From: Mucilaginibacter endophyticus
GTDB lineage: Bacteria > Bacteroidota > Bacteroidia > Sphingobacteriales > Sphingobacteriaceae
Assembly (NCBI RefSeq): GCF_003351025.1
Contig: NZ_QPCG01000007.1
Span: forward strand, 1-64,000
Direction: 5' to 3'
Length of the DNA stretch: 64,000 nt
The position numbers were made by a program, and so were the translations under genes. Shown here piece after piece: positions 62,658 to 64,000 of this stretch. Every line of letters begins with the position of its first letter. Position 1 is the first letter of the stretch. The notes under the pieces were generated by a model, which saw only the letters and a list, made by a program, of their open reading frames with translations, was not told the origin of the DNA and did not search any database.

Positions 62658-62665
62658 TAACTTTG
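62658..62665 (+). promoter_or_regulatory. Possible -10 element for pcm
   Basis: TAACTTTG fits the Bacteroidota -10 consensus TAnnTTTG just 9 bases before the pcm ATG, which would leave only a few bases of leader. No matching TTG box was found 19-21 bases upstream, so this is tentative. Confidence 0.3.
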
Positions 62666-62674
62666 CTCTTGAAA

Positions 62675-63334
62675 ATGGCTTACAAGTATATTGATAATTA
62701 CCGCGAACAGGGTGCCCGTAAAAGATTGGTTGATGTTTTAAGAAAGAAGGGAATTGGCGATGAACATGTTTTAGAGGCTATCGGTAAAGTAAAACGCCAT
62801 TACTTTTTTGATGAAACTTTCTGGAACCAGGCTTATAAGGACATTGCGTTTCCTATAGGCGAGGGGCAAACCATATCGCAACCATATACTGTTGCCTATC
62901 AAACCGAATTATTGCATATTCGCAAAGGGGATAAAGTGCTGGAAATAGGTACAGGCTCCGGCTATCAAACCTGTATCCTGCTTGAGCTTGGCGCTACAGT
63001 TTACACCATCGAACGCCAGGAAAAACTCTATCATCGTACTAAATTTATATTGCCCAGCGAAATGGGATATAATGCCAATTTTTTTCTGGGCGATGGCTCT
63101 ATTGGTATGGCCGATCATGCGCCTTACGATAAGATCATTGTAACCGCCGGCGCACCGACAGTTCCTGAAGTGCTGTTAAAGCAATTAAATATAGGCGGAA
63201 TCCTTGTGATCCCGGTTGGTGACGAAGAAACTCAAAAAATGGTTACTATCCTGAAAGTGGGGGAGAACGACTACGAAAAAATTGTACTGGATACCTTCAG
63301 GTTTGTGCCGTTGGTAGGAGATAAGGCCTGGTAG
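62675..63334 (+). CDS. pcm: Protein-L-isoaspartate O-methyltransferase
   Basis: Repairs isomerised aspartate in proteins with SAM. The 219-residue chain (ATG at 62675; four codons from an upstream TTG are discounted) contains PIGEGQTISQPYTVAYQTELL with the family's Q-T-I-S-Q-P region, the SAM-binding VLEIGTGSGYQTCIL, VYTIERQEKLY and DKIIVTAGAPTVPEVLL. Single gene, convergent with smpB. Confidence 0.93.
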   Translation: MAYKYIDNYREQGARKRLVDVLRKKGIGDEHVLEAIGKVKRHYFFDETFWNQAYKDIAFPIGEGQTISQPYTVAYQTELLHIRKGDKVLEIGTGSGYQTCILLELGATVYTIERQEKLYHRTKFILPSEMGYNANFFLGDGSIGMADHAPYDKIIVTAGAPTVPEVLLKQLNIGGILVIPVGDEETQKMVTILKVGENDYEKIVLDTFRFVPLVGDKAW

Positions 63335-63335
63335 T

Positions 63336-63425
63336 AGATTTGGGATTTCGAATTTTCGATTTCGGAATTGTGAATGGATAGATGTAGATATAATTCCGAA
63401 ATCCAAAATCCTAATTCCGAAATCA
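63336..63425. repeat. ATTCCGAAATC-type inverted repeat between pcm and smpB
   Basis: GATTTGGGATTTCGAATTTT and CGATTTCGGAATT on the left, AATTCCGAAATCCAAAATCC and AATTCCGAAATC on the right. Between convergent genes. Confidence 0.7.
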
Positions 63426-63427
63426 GT

Positions 63428-63880
63428 TTATCTTTTCATCACTCTATCTAATTCTATCTTAGTATCACGTTCCTTCATGGTTTCTCGCTTGTCATAAGTC
63501 TTTTTACCCTGGGCCAGCCCTATCTCCAGTTTCGCAAACCCACGTTCGCTAATAAATAAAGCCAGTGGAACTATGGTTAATCCACGTTCTTCGCCACGGG
63601 TTTGGAGTTTTTTGAGCTCTTTTTTATTTAGTAGCAGGATACGGTCGCGCTTGGCTTCGTGGTTGTAGAATGAGCCAAATGAATATTCTGAAATATGCAG
63701 GTTACGTACATATAACTGGTTGTTAATGAATGTACAAAATGCGTCGTTAATATTAGCTTTCCCTTGTCTTATAGACTTGATTTCGGTACCGAGCAACTGT
63801 ATACCCGCCACGTACTTATCAAGTATATGATATTCAAAGTAAGCTTTTTTATTTTTTATATAGATGTTATCCTGGCTCAT
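63428..63880 (-). CDS. smpB: SsrA-binding protein SmpB
   Basis: Partner of tmRNA in rescue of stalled ribosomes. A 150-residue protein starting NIYIKNKKAYFEYHILDKY, with GTEIKSIRQGKANINDAF and the C-terminal LAQGKKTYDKRETMKERD, all typical of SmpB. The C-terminal basic tail (IELDRVMKR) is the ribosome-binding part. It lies downstream of a universal stress protein gene on the same strand. Confidence 0.95.
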   Translation of the reverse strand: MSQDNIYIKNKKAYFEYHILDKYVAGIQLLGTEIKSIRQGKANINDAFCTFINNQLYVRNLHISEYSFGSFYNHEAKRDRILLLNKKELKKLQTRGEERGLTIVPLALFISERGFAKLEIGLAQGKKTYDKRETMKERDTKIELDRVMKR

Positions 63881-63901
63881 AATTATTAATCCGCAAACTT
63901 A

Positions 63902-63933
63902 CAAAATTAGTTTGACTGTGGCTTTACCACCAA
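63902..63933 (-). promoter_or_regulatory. Possible smpB promoter inside the 3' end of the stress protein gene
   Basis: On the minus strand, TTG (63933-63931) is followed 21 bases later by TAATTTTG (63909-63902), fitting the Bacteroidota TTG / TAnnTTTG pattern. A second TAAGTTTG is at 63901-63894. Both precede the smpB ATG at 63880. Confidence 0.5.
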
Positions 63934-64000
63934 TACAGGCACATTAACCATGTGCCTCACGGAGTTTACGGTAGTGCCAAATATAAGATCTTTCAATGCC
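63907..64000 (-). CDS. Universal stress protein family, C-terminal end (cut by window edge)
   Basis: The frame read on the minus strand from the right edge encodes LKDLIFGTTVNSVRHMVNVP, then VLVVKPQSN and a stop at 63909-63907. GTTVNSVRHMVNVPVLVVK matches the ATP-binding and final strand (G-x9-G/S-like, then PVLVV) of universal stress proteins. The start lies outside the window. Confidence 0.7.
   Translation of the reverse strand, partial: ALKDLIFGTTVNSVRHMVNVPVLVVKPQSN

Noticed and set aside
1..64000. tRNA, rRNA or tmRNA genes
   Set aside because: No cloverleaf-like arms with a TTCGA-type loop or conserved rRNA segments were seen in any gap.

Overview
The window is a chromosomal segment of a Bacteroidota bacterium, most likely family Sphingobacteriaceae (Mucilaginibacter or Pedobacter type). 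This rests on gene content: a RemB/Wzi-like outer-membrane barrel, a DUF2723 glycosyltransferase-like protein, GH2 and CE2-type carbohydrate enzymes, an FHS sugar transporter, DUF3857/transglutaminase proteins, a divergent LptD, and AT-rich leaders with TAnnTTTG-like -10 elements. The genus is inference. I see no rRNA, tRNA, CRISPR array, phage module or transposase gene.

Layout. 1-2806: end of a nucleotide-sugar epimerase/decarboxylase gene, a mannose-1-phosphate guanylyltransferase and a secreted CE2-like esterase. 3197-5537: a small conserved protein, a ZnT9-like cation exporter and an AI-2E family permease. 5773-10548: a sugar-use operon (FHS transporter, ROK kinase, GH2 exo-glucosaminidase-like enzyme). 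10901-13953: an AraC regulator divergent from an aldehyde dehydrogenase/DUF779 pair. 14211-18717: an esterase with tandem-repeat tail, a membrane protein, a DHA2 exporter and a secreted protein. 19022-20895: two DNA glycosylase-like genes (a zinc-less Fpg/Nei and an AlkZ-like protein). 20980-26147: a 47-aa membrane peptide, the RemB-like barrel and the DUF2723 protein. 26215-26792: a solitary DUF559 nuclease between long inverted repeats. 26912-29473: a transglutaminase/DUF2569 membrane protein.

29756-42930 is the most unusual region. A tight co-directional run encodes an HD-domain protein fused to a Pycsar-effector-like (DUF5706) membrane domain, polyphosphate kinase 1, an SdiA-regulated/phytase-like lipoprotein, a 1201-aa protein joining a metallophosphatase, an atypical kinase-like domain (GDWDRH and PRDRD motifs) and a BamA-like outer-membrane barrel, and a GAF-like protein. 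A second kinase-like/barrel protein without the phosphatase follows. I read this as a phosphate, polyphosphate or nucleotide signalling and envelope locus that is not well described.

43337-64000 is mostly housekeeping: rpe, serC, serA, a beta-CASP nuclease, an ABC exporter, a DUF62 enzyme, phoH, purC, a STAS protein, RNase Z, an MCE protein and amidase divergent from lptD, cinA, an E2 acyltransferase, pcm, smpB and the end of a universal stress protein gene.

The spaces between genes are rich in palindromes: perfect hairpins with three-base loops, a nested ~160-bp element present twice, a GTCATTGCGAG family, CCCCT/AGGGG elements, and GATTGGAG and ATTCCGAAATC inverted repeats. Many sit between convergent genes and may act as terminators or be non-autonomous mobile repeats.
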